This document shows, piece after piece, positions 16,449 to 24,789 of a stretch of DNA of 64,000 bases. Position numbers and translations under genes: made by a program. The stretch lies in NCBI RefSeq assembly GCF_017464355.1, contig NZ_JAFUAG010000017.1:124001-188000 (forward strand), given 5' to 3'. The notes below the pieces were generated by a model. It was given only the letters and a program-made list of their open reading frames with translations, ran no database searches and was not told the origin of the DNA. How positions within the stretch are numbered: the stretch's first letter is position 1; each line of letters opens with the position of its first letter. This DNA comes from Ruminococcus sp. (GTDB lineage Bacteria; Bacillota; Clostridia; Oscillospirales; Ruminococcaceae).

Positions 16449-17150
16449 ATGTCGAACTATGTGATGAGCGATATTCACGGTGAATACGAAAAATACTGTG
16501 ATATGCTGAAAAAAATAGGCCTCCGCGATGAGGACACCTTATATATACTGGGCGATGTGGTAGACAGGGGCCCCAGGCCTGTGGACATTCTTCTGGATAT
16601 GATGAAGCGCCCAAACGTCTATCCGCTTTTCGGCAACCATGACCTGCTGGCGCTCCATGTCCTGAAAAAGCTGAACGTGGAGATAACCGAGGAAAATTAT
16701 GCCAGGCACCTCGATACCGATACCATGGGCGAACTGATAGAATGGCTCAGGGACGGCGGCAGCACCACCCTATCCCAGTTCCGCGCTCTGTCCGCCGATG
16801 ATAAGGCCGATGTGCTGGATTATATCGAGGATTTCTCCCTCTGCGAAGCCGTTGAAGCAGGCGGCAGGACCTTCGTGCTGGTACACGCAGGTCTGGGCAA
16901 TTTCCGCAAGGGCAAAAAACTCAGGGAATACACCCTGCAGGAACTCCTCATGGACAGGCATGACCCCTCAAAGGATTATTTCGATGACGACGATATCTAT
17001 GTCGTCACAGGCCATACCCCCACCATGATATACAACGGCAAAGCCGAGATATACCATTCAGGCCACAACATCTGCATAGACTGCGGCGCCTGCATGGGCG
17101 GCAAACTCGCCTGCCTCTGCCTGGATACCATGGAAGAATACTACATATGA
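16449..17150 (+). CDS. Metallophosphoesterase, PP1/diadenosine tetraphosphatase-like
   Basis: The 233-residue enzyme has the calcineurin-like metal-binding series: DIHGE, GDVVDRGP, FGNHD, VHAG and GHTP. This is the PrpA/ApaH-like branch, which hydrolyses phosphoserine/threonine proteins or Np4N nucleotides with Mn or other divalent metals. Protein phosphatase and ApaH activities cannot be told apart by eye. ATG 16449 follows AAGGAG; an in-frame ATG 36 bases upstream lies inside the repeat element. It is expressed as a single gene from the promoter at 16313. Confidence 0.85.
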   Translation: MSNYVMSDIHGEYEKYCDMLKKIGLRDEDTLYILGDVVDRGPRPVDILLDMMKRPNVYPLFGNHDLLALHVLKKLNVEITEENYARHLDTDTMGELIEWLRDGGSTTLSQFRALSADDKADVLDYIEDFSLCEAVEAGGRTFVLVHAGLGNFRKGKKLREYTLQELLMDRHDPSKDYFDDDDIYVVTGHTPTMIYNGKAEIYHSGHNICIDCGACMGGKLACLCLDTMEEYYI

Positions 17151-17191
17151 CAAGGTACGAAAATGATATGAAGAACTGTGAAATATCGGGT

Positions 17192-17240
17192 AAAAAAATT
17201 CCCTGAGTAATGCATAGGCATTCTCAGGGAACATTTTTTT
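17192..17240. terminator. Bidirectional terminator between convergent genes
   Basis: Stem CCCTGAG...CTCAGGG with inner AATGC/GCATT arms is flanked by A7 on the left and T7 on the right, serving the phosphoesterase (+) and STAS-kinase (-) genes. Confidence 0.85.
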
Positions 17241-18421
17241 CAGAAGTTTATCTTCACCGAATTATGAATGGCAGGTATCAATACCCTGCGGACTATGTTT
17301 TCCACCCTTTGCTTTATCATATCCTCGGTAACTTCCGCATAGCGGCGCAGGCTGTGGCAGGCTACCAGCATCAGGGCGGCAGGGGCTATCATGCGCTCAT
17401 ATTTTGCCAGTTCATCGGGGGCATCGGTGCTGAAATATTCCCGCAGGAAGATATCCCACACCTTATCGCTGAGGTCGGGGTCAATGCCCAGCAGACCTCT
17501 TATCTGTTCGGTGGTCAGCCCGGTATGGGGAAGATACTTGCAGGCCAGCCACACGCCGCCCACATCTAAAATGGGGTGGCCTACCCCTGCGTCACCTATG
17601 TCGATGAGTATGACCTCATCGTCCTTGACCATGACATTTTTCAGGTTGTAGTCCCCGTGGATAAAGGTCCTGCGGTCGGGTATGCTTTCGATGAAGCTGT
17701 ATATATCTGCTTTCTCCTCGGCAGTCATGCAGGGGGCGAGGACTTCGGCTGTTTCAAAGAAACTCTGCTTTTTGTCATGGAACAGTTCGTCATCAAGGGT
17801 TATACTGTGGAATTCCCTGAGGGCAGCTGCGTACTTGCGTACATATTCTTCAAGCCTGTCAGGGGAAGCGTTTATCAGCTGGGCAATGGTGGAAGCATCT
17901 ATCAGCTCATATACCACACCAAGGCTGTCCCCCGATCTTACTACATCATAGGGTATGGCAGTGGGCAGGCCGTTGACGAATGCCCGCTGGGACATGAGCC
18001 TTTCGCTGTCGATAAAGTCACGGGAATTCTTGTTGTATACTTTGAGTATAGTTTCCTTGTCCAGCCTGTATACCGTGCCGTAACCGCCCTTGCCGATGAC
18101 CTCGCAGCCCTCGGTGGAAACTTCACGCAGAGCTTTTTTTATCTCCAGCAGTTCGGTGAAGCCTGTGGTCTCAAATATCTCGTAGACATCACGGGAAACG
18201 TTGATGACAGGCAGAGGTCTGCCGACTTTTTTGCGCAGCTTCATCAGCACCCGCAGGCCTGCGCTGGATATGTATTCAAGGTCTTTGGCGTCTATGACGA
18301 TATCCGCAGTGCTGTCCCCGACAGCGTGAAATATCTCCTGCTCGGTTTTTGCTGCGTTGTTTGTATCTATCCTGCCCTCAGGAAAAATGGTGAGGGTGCC
18401 GTTCTCTGTCGCAGTTTTCAT
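17240..18421 (-). CDS. Fusion of a STAS domain with an aminoglycoside-phosphotransferase-like kinase
   Basis: A 393-residue protein. Residues 1-100 form a STAS (anti-anti-sigma) domain with the phospho-acceptor region DAKDLEYISSAGLRVLMKL. Residues 110-390 form an APH/choline-kinase-like domain with the Gly loop IGKGGYGTVY, the ATP lysine in ILKVY, the catalytic loop HGDYNLKN and the metal Asp in LIDIGD. STAS domains are normally switched by serine phosphorylation, so the attached kinase may phosphorylate a partner or be controlled by the STAS part. No sigma factor or anti-sigma gene lies nearby. A 39-codon copy of the STAS start is found at 23094. The transcript leader (promoter 18604) contains MITE copy B. 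Confidence 0.82.
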   Translation of the reverse strand: MKTATENGTLTIFPEGRIDTNNAAKTEQEIFHAVGDSTADIVIDAKDLEYISSAGLRVLMKLRKKVGRPLPVINVSRDVYEIFETTGFTELLEIKKALREVSTEGCEVIGKGGYGTVYRLDKETILKVYNKNSRDFIDSERLMSQRAFVNGLPTAIPYDVVRSGDSLGVVYELIDASTIAQLINASPDRLEEYVRKYAAALREFHSITLDDELFHDKKQSFFETAEVLAPCMTAEEKADIYSFIESIPDRRTFIHGDYNLKNVMVKDDEVILIDIGDAGVGHPILDVGGVWLACKYLPHTGLTTEQIRGLLGIDPDLSDKVWDIFLREYFSTDAPDELAKYERMIAPAALMLVACHSLRRYAEVTEDMIKQRVENIVRRVLIPAIHNSVKINF

Positions 18422-18446
18422 ATTTCCTCCCGTTATCTTTTATTTT

Positions 18447-18546
18447 TCCCCCAATTTCGATGTGTATTGCCGATGATGCAAAAATAGCGTTATCGTATTG
18501 CTTTCCCCGCCGAAGGCGGGGGAAACAATGCGCAACTAAATTGGGA
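18447..18546 (-). repeat. MITE-like element, copy B
   Basis: A 100-base copy with imperfect terminal inverted repeats (TCCCCCAATTT / AAATTGGGA) and the central hairpin CCCCGCCGAAGGCGGGG. It is in the 5' leader of the STAS-kinase gene, between its promoter and start codon. Confidence 0.8.
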
Positions 18547-18603
18547 TCTATTTTTTGCCATTGTTAAATGATTTTTAAAAAATTCTCGTTTTGTACCTTA
18601 TTC

Positions 18604-18633
18604 ATTATATCACATCACATCGCAGGCTGTCAA
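18604..18633 (-). promoter_or_regulatory. Promoter for the STAS-kinase gene
   Basis: The - strand carries TTGACA, 18 bases and TATAAT. The implied leader of about 175 bases carries repeat copy B. Confidence 0.65.
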
Positions 18634-18683
18634 TAACTGTGATCAAAAATAATTGTTTTAACCAATGGCAGAGCTTTGCATGG

Positions 18684-18712
18684 TTGACAGTTCATGGTGG
18701 GTGTGCTATAAT
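18684..18712 (+). promoter_or_regulatory. Sigma-A promoter for the 112-residue gene
   Basis: TTGACA, 17 bases and TATAAT, both hexamers perfect, 30 bases before the start. Confidence 0.8.
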
Positions 18713-18741
18713 TCTTGTAAAAATGAACGGGGTGAAGTGCC

Positions 18742-19080
18742 GTGGGTGTAAGTAAAAAAGGAAGACGAAAAATAACCGTGGCTGGTCAGGGATATGTGTG
18801 GTATATTTCCCCCGATGATGACAGCCCTTACAATATCCTGAATGTCATATCCGATGATAAGTCGGTGATACTGGCCTGCCCCCTCGGGACGGGCAAAAGC
18901 TATGTCATCAGCAAGGGCCGCTGCTTCGGGGGAAAACAGACAAGCGGCTGCTGGGAAAGATATCTTCTGCCCTTTGAGGTGCCCGATGTCATCACCCCGA
19001 AATTTGCAGAACAGCTGATACTGTTTGCGCTGAGCGACACCTCCGCCGAAGCTGTTCCCGCTGACGATGTCCCCGTGTGA
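18742..19080 (+). CDS. Small basic-start protein of unknown function
   Basis: A 112-residue soluble protein starting at GTG 18742 behind GGGGTGA. The N-terminus is basic (KKGRRKITV). The segment LACPLGTGKSYVISKG resembles a P-loop only superficially, since it lacks the spacing and fold context of an NTPase. I recognise no family. It is monocistronic, with a strong promoter and a perfect hairpin after the stop. Confidence 0.65.
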   Translation: MGVSKKGRRKITVAGQGYVWYISPDDDSPYNILNVISDDKSVILACPLGTGKSYVISKGRCFGGKQTSGCWERYLLPFEVPDVITPKFAEQLILFALSDTSAEAVPADDVPV

Positions 19081-19093
19081 ATATCATCAAATA

Positions 19094-19129
19094 ATAACTG
19101 CCCCGCAGACTTAAGTGCGGGGCAGTTAT
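19094..19129. terminator. Perfect hairpin after the 112-residue gene
   Basis: A 14-base-pair stem ATAACTGCCCCGCA/TGCGGGGCAGTTAT has no T run on the + side. It may act as a 3' stabiliser or, with MITE copy C nearby, as part of a two-way terminator. Confidence 0.55.
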
Positions 19130-19155
19130 GACTTCTGGTATCTATGATTTTTGGA

Positions 19156-19255
19156 TCCCAATTTGGTTGTGTATTGCTTTCCCCGCCGAAGGCGGGGAAA
19201 ACAATACAAAAAAAAAGCCATTCTGTATCATCAGCAATATACTTCAAAATTGGGA
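19156..19255 (+). repeat. MITE-like element, copy C
   Basis: A 100-base copy. Its ends TCCCAATTT...AAATTGGGA are inverted repeats that extend imperfectly through GTGTATTGC, and the centre is TTTCCCCGCC GAA GGCGGGGAAA. It ends 13 bases from the stop of the DUF3737 gene on the - strand and could serve as its 3' hairpin. Confidence 0.85.
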
Positions 19256-19267
19256 GATCTTTGAAAA

Positions 19268-20113
19268 CTATTTGTTTCTCACTATGACCTCAGCTTCGCT
19301 GGGCATGATAGAGTCTTCGTATATCAGCTCGCCTATGCTGTCGGCGGTGATACGGCCTGACTTCGGGTTCTTGACCGAGTCGATGTGTCCCTTTACATCA
19401 GCCTCGACCTCAGAGTATTCAAAGGCGAGGTCGCAGTTCTCCATTTCGCAGTCTATGAGCTTTAGACCCTTGCAGTAGCAGAGGGGCTGTGTGCCTATTA
19501 TCTTGCAGCGTATGAGGGTCAGCCCCTCGGAGAACCATGCCAGGTATTCGCCCTTGACCACTGAGTCGGTAACGGTGACATTTTTAGCGTGCCAGAAAGC
19601 GTCCTTGGTATCAAGGTAAGAATTCTTTATCACCAAGTCTTCAACGTACTGGAAGGAGTATTTGCCCTTGAAATCCAGGTGGTCTATGTCGATCCTCTTA
19701 GCGTCAAGGAAAATGTATTCAGATACTATGCTGCTGTGGGTGATACGGGTGTCAGCGGTCTTCCAGCCGAATTCCACCGAGTCTATTTTGCAGTTGTTTA
19801 TGACAGTGCCGCAGCATTCACGGAGGGCTTTTACACCGTTTATCTCGGTGTTTTCGATGATACCCTCATCTGAGTACCAGAGGGAGGCCCTGGTCTTTTC
19901 ATCGAGCCTTGAATTTCTCAGCTCGTATTTTTTTGCGTGCCATATGGGGTAGCGCAGTGAAAAAGAACAGTCATCTATAACGATGGAACGCGTTTCCTTC
20001 AGCACCGATTCGCCGTCGGCAGGGCCTGCAAAGGTGCAGCCTTTCACAAGGGTATCTTTTATGTTGTAGAGGGCTCTTTCATTGTCGTAGGTCATGTTTT
20101 CTATAATATTCAT
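19268..20113 (-). CDS. DUF3737 family protein (right-handed beta-helix)
   Basis: A 281-residue protein of repeated short segments of the type DCSF..., NTEINGV..., NCKIDSV..., NSYLDTK..., RCKIIGTQ..., DCEMENC. This is the rung pattern of a right-handed beta-helix and matches the DUF3737 family. It has no signal peptide, so it is cytoplasmic. Function is unknown; beta-helix proteins often bind or process carbohydrates. ATG 20113 has an AGGAGA site and lies 17 bases after the aldo/keto reductase gene, so the two form an operon. Confidence 0.82.
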   Translation of the reverse strand: MNIIENMTYDNERALYNIKDTLVKGCTFAGPADGESVLKETRSIVIDDCSFSLRYPIWHAKKYELRNSRLDEKTRASLWYSDEGIIENTEINGVKALRECCGTVINNCKIDSVEFGWKTADTRITHSSIVSEYIFLDAKRIDIDHLDFKGKYSFQYVEDLVIKNSYLDTKDAFWHAKNVTVTDSVVKGEYLAWFSEGLTLIRCKIIGTQPLCYCKGLKLIDCEMENCDLAFEYSEVEADVKGHIDSVKNPKSGRITADSIGELIYEDSIMPSEAEVIVRNK

Positions 20114-20130
20114 TTGCTTTTCTCCTGATG

Positions 20131-20976
20131 TCAGATCTTTTCGAGGGGGTACTTTTTTTCGGGCGGGGCAAAACGGGCTGAAAGGGCAGCCATGTCGCCC
20201 TCGGGTATGGGCAGGAACACGTTCTGCATATCCCACAAAAGGTGGGGTATGCCCGAGGTCTTGAAAATAGTCACCATATCCCTTTGGCGCACTGCAAAGG
20301 AAAGCATGAGGGATTCGGGGGTCTTGCCCTCTCTTTCGGCCATGGCTTTTACAACTTCATCGCCTGCGGCTGCCATTCTGGCTGAACAGCAGTTGCACAG
20401 GGGCGAATAGGCTATGACAAGCACATCATGCTCTCTGCACAGGGGTATCAGGTCGTATTCAGCGCCCCTTTCGGTGAGGTTGTAGAGTATCTGGTCACAG
20501 AAACAGTTTGCGCCGTTTTTGCAGGCAAGAAGCTCTTCCATTTCATGGGTATCAAAATTTGAAACTCCCCAGTGCCTTATCAGCCCGTCCCGCACCAGGA
20601 TCTCCATGTTGTCCACCATATCCTGCATATCCACCCCGCCCCGCCAGTGCAGCAAGTAGAGGTCTATACAGTCAGTGCCCAGCCTTTCCAGGGAGCGCTG
20701 ACAGCATTCACGGTAAAGGCCTTTTTCGGCATTTTCGGGAAGTATCTTGTCGATGATGAAAAGCAAGCTGCGGTCATAGCCTTTGATAACAGGGCGAAGC
20801 AGTTCTTCGCTGAGGCCGCTGCCGTACATCTCGGCGGTGTCTATGAGGGTCATGCCCAGCTTTTCAATGCCGTACCTGAGGGTGTCGGCTTCTTCCGCAG
20901 GCTCACGCTCGCCCAGCCGATAGGTGCCAAAGCCGATGAGAGGGAGCTTTTCTCCTCTGTGGGTAAGATATTCCAT
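20131..20976 (-). CDS. Aldo/keto reductase
   Basis: The 281-residue NAD(P)H-dependent oxidoreductase has the full catalytic tetrad: Asp46 and Tyr51 (DTAEMYG), Lys77 (IIDKILP) and His110 (YLLHWRG). The TIM-barrel segments HWGVSNFD and VIAYSPL are also present. It reduces aldehydes or ketones; the substrate is not predictable. It is first in a two-gene operon with DUF3737 and has a promoter at 21037-21065. Confidence 0.9.
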   Translation of the reverse strand: MEYLTHRGEKLPLIGFGTYRLGEREPAEEADTLRYGIEKLGMTLIDTAEMYGSGLSEELLRPVIKGYDRSLLFIIDKILPENAEKGLYRECCQRSLERLGTDCIDLYLLHWRGGVDMQDMVDNMEILVRDGLIRHWGVSNFDTHEMEELLACKNGANCFCDQILYNLTERGAEYDLIPLCREHDVLVIAYSPLCNCCSARMAAAGDEVVKAMAEREGKTPESLMLSFAVRQRDMVTIFKTSGIPHLLWDMQNVFLPIPEGDMAALSARFAPPEKKYPLEKI

Positions 20977-21036
20977 TTGTCCTCCTTATGCACCCCACCT
21001 GTACGAGGGTTTGCGGGGCGCAGTTCTTATCCTGAT

Positions 21037-21065
21037 ATTATACCACATTTTCCCTTGCACTGCAA
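21037..21065 (-). promoter_or_regulatory. Promoter for the aldo/keto reductase operon
   Basis: The - strand carries TTGCAG, 17 bases and TATAAT. Confidence 0.65.
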
Positions 21066-21218
21066 GCACTTTCCCGAATGCAGGGCAGGTTCTTGGGCAG
21101 TATATACAAAATCGGCAGAGCATATTTGGCAGATAAAAATTTGCTGTACAAAAAAAGTTACCACAAAACTATTCCCGTGTGATATAATACAGATGATAGA
21201 ACAGAGGAGGGATGAGCG

Positions 21219-21590
21219 ATGAAAATGAAAAAAGAGGACAGAGAGTTCTGGCTGTTCAGCCTGAAAATAATACTGGCGCTGACGGGCTTTGCCCTGGTGC
21301 TGGCAGGTGAGAAGTCGGGGGAGAGGGACAGCAGGCGGGAAAGCTACAGTGACCTCACAGAGAGCAGCTGCGCTGCCGTGACGACGGTTTCGGCTCCCCG
21401 AAAAGAGAAAGCCACCGCCGCTGTCACGATAAAGCAGTACAGCAGGGCGGCAGATGATACCGATGACAGCACCGACCCCTATGATGCGGACAGCTTCTAT
21501 CACCCCGATGACTTTTATTACGACCATTACGACGATTTTTACGACTACGAAGATGCCGAAGACTACTGGTACGAGCATCACGGTGAGTGA
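21219..21590 (+). CDS. Single-span membrane protein with Asp/Tyr-rich tail
   Basis: A 123-residue protein with a hydrophobic helix at about residues 11-30, then a Ser/Thr/Lys linker, and a C-terminal 45 residues made almost entirely of Asp, Tyr, His, Glu and Phe. The composition of the tail suggests metal or surface binding, but no family is recognised. ATG 21219 follows AGGAGG. A TATAAT-like -10 box is at 21183 but its -35 box is poor. A 50-residue membrane protein gene follows 16 bases downstream. Confidence 0.6.
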   Translation: MKMKKEDREFWLFSLKIILALTGFALVLAGEKSGERDSRRESYSDLTESSCAAVTTVSAPRKEKATAAVTIKQYSRAADDTDDSTDPYDADSFYHPDDFYYDHYDDFYDYEDAEDYWYEHHGE

Positions 21591-21606
21591 CCCGGGAGGT
21601 GGAGAT

Positions 21607-21759
21607 ATGTACGATAAGAACAAGGCAGCATTCTTCCTGCTTGATGAAGATGAAAGCGAGGATATCCCCGAATTGCAGTACAGCGAGGTGCTGACCTTCC
21701 TGATAAAGGCCGCGGGCATTGTGCTTATGATCGCTGCCGCGGGAATGATATTCGGGTAG
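21607..21759 (+). CDS. Small membrane protein (50 residues)
   Basis: Starts at ATG 21607 behind GGGAGGTGGAG. It has an acidic N-terminal half (LLDEDESEDIPEL) and one C-terminal helix (FLIKAAGIVLMIAAAGMIFG). It is co-transcribed with the Asp/Tyr-rich membrane protein. Unknown family; the strong ribosome-binding site and coherent layout support it as a real gene. Confidence 0.55.
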   Translation: MYDKNKAAFFLLDEDESEDIPELQYSEVLTFLIKAAGIVLMIAAAGMIFG

Positions 21760-21778
21760 ATCTTCAGGCGGCAGCGCC

Positions 21779-21807
21779 TTGACAACACCCTGCACAGATG
21801 TTATAAT
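21779..21807 (+). promoter_or_regulatory. Sigma-A promoter for the beta-lactamase-fold lipoprotein
   Basis: TTGACA, 17 bases and TATAAT, 37 bases before the start codon. Confidence 0.8.
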
Positions 21808-21843
21808 TAAAAGAAGCAATATCTGAAAAGGCGGTGGAAAGAT

Positions 21844-22923
21844 ATGAAAAGAAAAACTGTTATGATGGCGGCACTGCTCGGGGCAGCCATGGTCTTCGGG
21901 GGCTGCGGGGACAGCAGCGGAAATACGGGGACTTCGTCCGTAAAGGAAACTTCCTCAAAGGAAACTTCCTCGGCGGCGGGAACTGAAAGTCCTGCGGAGG
22001 CGGAAGAGGAGATCACCGATGCTGAGTCTGCTTTTATGAAGGCTGCACCTGCGTATGATACTGAGGAGGCTAAGTCATACATTGAAAAAATGCCCGAGAT
22101 ACGGGCACTGGCAGCAGATGTCAAAGCTGATGAGGGGCTGACGGTCTTCGGCGGGGAAGCTTCGGAGGAAGCGGCAGCAAAGGTAGAGGCTGAGATAAAA
22201 AAGCTGACCGATGAGGGCTACAAGGTATCACTGGTAATGGCCGACCTTGCCTCGCAGACGGGGTTGGCATACGACCCCGATGAAGCTATGTGTACCCAAA
22301 GCACCATAAAGGCAGTGTATCTCGGTTCGGTGAAGGACAGCCACCCCGAGGCCTTTGAGGAACACAGGCTCGATCTGCGCAAGGCCATAGTCGATTCAAA
22401 CAACGATTCCTACATGGCGCTGAGGGATATCTACGGCGCAGAGCCTCTGGAGAAATGGTGTGAGGAAGTTGGTGTGGAAAAGGGCTTTGCCGAAAAGGCT
22501 TTTCCTCGGGCGTACACAGCCAGGGATATGTTCATGCTGTGGACGAAGCTGTACTGCTTCCTGAACAGCGATGAAATGCAGCACAGCGAGTTTGCCTCCT
22601 ATTATGCCGACTCAGCCTGCTCAGCCACCAGGATAATGCTCGGGGCTGAATATCCCGTGCAGACCAAGGCGGGGTGGGAATCGGGCAAGGAGTCATGGAA
22701 GAACTATGACCCCAGAGATGTGGTGCCTGAACAGTACCGCGACGGCGACCCCTCCAACGATGAGAGCGCCACCAACGACACAGGTGTGGTATACACCGAA
22801 AAGGGACCCTACATTTTCGTGATATTCACCGATGTGCCTTTCAGTGTTTACCATGATTATGTGGAACCCAATCGTCTGAATGACCTGGTGCTGGCGCTAA
22901 ATGCCTTTCAGGCGGAGCTTTAG
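21844..22923 (+). CDS. Lipoprotein with class A beta-lactamase-like serine hydrolase domain
   Basis: The 359-residue protein has a lipoprotein signal (FGGC, Cys at about residue 21), a Ser/Glu-rich linker (about 22-60) and a penicillin-binding/beta-lactamase fold. Visible motifs are Ser153-x-x-Lys156 (QSTIK), SNN in VDSNNDSY and KAG in VQTKAGWESG, in the correct order. KAG in place of KTG/KSG makes true beta-lactam hydrolysis uncertain; a surface esterase or peptidase acting on the cell wall is equally possible. It is monocistronic, with a promoter at 21779 and a strong terminator. Confidence 0.78.
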   Translation: MKRKTVMMAALLGAAMVFGGCGDSSGNTGTSSVKETSSKETSSAAGTESPAEAEEEITDAESAFMKAAPAYDTEEAKSYIEKMPEIRALAADVKADEGLTVFGGEASEEAAAKVEAEIKKLTDEGYKVSLVMADLASQTGLAYDPDEAMCTQSTIKAVYLGSVKDSHPEAFEEHRLDLRKAIVDSNNDSYMALRDIYGAEPLEKWCEEVGVEKGFAEKAFPRAYTARDMFMLWTKLYCFLNSDEMQHSEFASYYADSACSATRIMLGAEYPVQTKAGWESGKESWKNYDPRDVVPEQYRDGDPSNDESATNDTGVVYTEKGPYIFVIFTDVPFSVYHDYVEPNRLNDLVLALNAFQAEL

Positions 22924-22951
22924 CCTGAAAACAGGAACAAATGCAACACGG

Positions 22952-22985
22952 AAAGCTGCGGGTAATGCGCCCGCAGCTTTTTTTT
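22952..22985 (+). terminator. Strong intrinsic terminator
   Basis: Stem AAAGCTGCGGG/CCCGCAGCTTT is followed by a run of T. Confidence 0.92.
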
Positions 22986-23026
22986 GGAAAACAGTGCCGA
23001 AACGGCAAGTACAGAGGTATGCATTC

Positions 23027-23055
23027 TTGAAAAAAATGGTATGATATGCTACAAT
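23027..23055 (+). promoter_or_regulatory. Promoter before the truncated STAS copy
   Basis: TTGAAA, 17 bases and TACAAT, about 40 bases before ATG 23094. Confidence 0.55.
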
Positions 23056-23093
23056 AACAGTATACTATAAGGTCATCTGAGGGGGGCATATTT

Positions 23094-23213
23094 ATGAGAA
23101 CATCGAGGGAAAACAACACCCTGACCTTTTTTCCCGAGGGCAGGATAGATACGAACAATGCGGCAGAGAACGAGCGTGAGATATTTGAAGCTGTCGGGGA
23201 GATGTTCGGGTAA
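23094..23213 (+). pseudogene. Truncated duplicate of the STAS domain start
   Basis: A 39-codon frame behind a GGGGGG site. Its product aligns from residue 1 with the STAS-kinase protein at 17240: both have NTLTFFPEGRIDTNNAA-like sequence (here RENNTLTFFPEGRIDTNN), then EREIFEAVGE, and it stops at TAA just before the conserved Ser region. The kinase domain is absent downstream. It is best read as a remnant of a duplicated gene that kept its promoter and start. A 39-residue product is possible but would lack the functional STAS core. Confidence 0.7.
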
Positions 23214-23230
23214 GTCAGGGGGACTTTTAC

Positions 23231-23259
23231 TTGACAGCGGGCAGACGGGGGAGTATAAT
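23231..23259 (+). promoter_or_regulatory. Sigma-A promoter for the AlbA_2 regulator
   Basis: TTGACA, 17 bases and TATAAT, both perfect, about 50 bases before the start. Confidence 0.85.
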
Positions 23260-23311
23260 TGGTGTAAGAGAATATCCTGCCTGACTACGGCTGAAAACGA
23301 GGTGTCACCGA

Positions 23312-24751
23312 ATGCTTGACCTTAAACATCTGGAAAAATACAAAGAGAACAACCGCATAGAAGCCAAGAAAGCCCTGGGTGGGCTGCCTCAGAGCATATG
23401 GGAAACTTACTCGGCCTTTGCAAACACCCTTGGGGGCATAATACTTCTGGGGGTGGAGGAGCTGGCGGACAAGTCCCTCCATGCGGTGGACCTGCCTGAG
23501 CCTACCTATCTGGTAGAGGAGTTCTGGCAGATAATAAATGACCGCCGCAGGGTCAGCATGAATATACTGACAGAGAAAGATGTGGAGATAGAAAGCGCTG
23601 ACGGCAGGAGCATAGTGGTCATAAAGGTGCCCCGTGCCGAAAGCTACGACAAGCCTGTCTACATTGACGGCAACCCTTTCACGGGCTCATACAAGCGCAA
23701 CGGCGAGGGCGATGACCGCTGCACCCCCGAGGAGGTGCAGGCCATGCTGCGGGAGGCTGACAGCAGGTCACGGGATATGCAGGCGGCCGAGGATATGGAC
23801 ACCGAGGTCTTTGACTATGACAGCATAGAAAGCTACCGTGAGCGTATGCGCCTGACTCACCCCGGGCATGAATGGGAAGACCTGGAGGACGACGATTTCC
23901 TGTATAAGCTGGGGGCTGTCAGCAGGGGCAGGGACGGCAGCCGCCACCCCACATCGGCGGGGCTGCTGATGTTCGGCAAGGAGTATGAAACGGTGCGCAG
24001 GTTCCCCGACTATTTCCTTGATTACCGCGAAGAAACGGACGAGGGCGGCGAGCCCGCCTATAGGCTGGTGTCATCTTCGGGGGAATGGAGCGGCAATATA
24101 TATGACTTCTATTTCACCGTATACGAACGTATCGCCAGAGATATAAGGGGGGGGGAAAAACCTGTCCGCCATGCCCTGCGGGAGGCGCTGGCCAACTGCA
24201 TAGTAAATGCCGATTACAACGGCAGACAGGGCGTGGTCATAATAAAAAGGCGGGATATGATAACTTTCTCGAACCCCGGGGATTTCCGCATTGATATAAA
24301 GGCTGCCCGCAGCGGCGGAGTATCAGACCCCCGCAACACCACCCTGATAAAGATGTTCAACCTTATAGGCATAGGTGAGCGTTCGGGCAGGGGCATACCG
24401 AATATATATGACACCTGGGACAGACAGGGCTGGGAGGCACCCGTCATCACCGTTGACCATGCCCCCGACAGGATAACTATGTCCCTTTCGGTGATACCCG
24501 ATGACAAGCCCGACAGCGAAAGGAAGGTCAGGATAAGCGAGAGCGACCGACGTAAGATAGCCGAGCTTTACAAGGAAACTATCATTGAATACCTCACCGA
24601 CCATGTCAGCGCCGATGAAAGGGAGCTTTCCGAGCTGCTGGGTGCAAGGTCTTCAAGGGTAAGAAAACTGCTGGCAGAGCTTATGAGTGCAGGCGTAGTC
24701 GTCTGCGGCAAGGACGATGACAGGGGAATTTTCAGGCTGAAAGAAAAGTAG
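23312..24751 (+). CDS. AlbA_2 (Schlafen-like) DNA-binding domain protein with ATPase-like and winged-helix parts
   Basis: The 479-residue protein begins with an AlbA_2/Schlafen-type nucleic-acid-binding domain: ESxxxE-like start KENNRIEAKKALGG, then SAFANTLGGIILLGVEE, and GSYKRNGEGDDRCTPEEV. A GHKL-ATPase-like region of the RecG-like family follows (ALREALANCIVNADYNGRQG, SNPGDFRI, LIGIGERSGRGIPNIYD). The C-terminus looks like a winged helix (LSELLGARSSRVRKLLAELMSAG). Such proteins are usually transcriptional regulators; some relatives sit in defence islands, but no defence genes are seen here. A GAGGTG site precedes ATG 23312. Confidence 0.85.
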   Translation: MLDLKHLEKYKENNRIEAKKALGGLPQSIWETYSAFANTLGGIILLGVEELADKSLHAVDLPEPTYLVEEFWQIINDRRRVSMNILTEKDVEIESADGRSIVVIKVPRAESYDKPVYIDGNPFTGSYKRNGEGDDRCTPEEVQAMLREADSRSRDMQAAEDMDTEVFDYDSIESYRERMRLTHPGHEWEDLEDDDFLYKLGAVSRGRDGSRHPTSAGLLMFGKEYETVRRFPDYFLDYREETDEGGEPAYRLVSSSGEWSGNIYDFYFTVYERIARDIRGGEKPVRHALREALANCIVNADYNGRQGVVIIKRRDMITFSNPGDFRIDIKAARSGGVSDPRNTTLIKMFNLIGIGERSGRGIPNIYDTWDRQGWEAPVITVDHAPDRITMSLSVIPDDKPDSERKVRISESDRRKIAELYKETIIEYLTDHVSADERELSELLGARSSRVRKLLAELMSAGVVVCGKDDDRGIFRLKEK

Positions 24752-24789
24752 CTTCGATAAAAACAGGCCCATAACGGGAGGTGCATAAA

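Noticed and set aside
18742..19080. P-loop NTPase call from GTGKSY in the 112-residue protein
   Set aside because: The segment lacks the preceding beta strand and the Walker B region, and the protein is too short.
22296..22320. Beta-lactamase as an antibiotic-resistance gene
   Set aside because: The KTG box reads KAG and there is no resistance context, so only a beta-lactamase-fold hydrolase is claimed.
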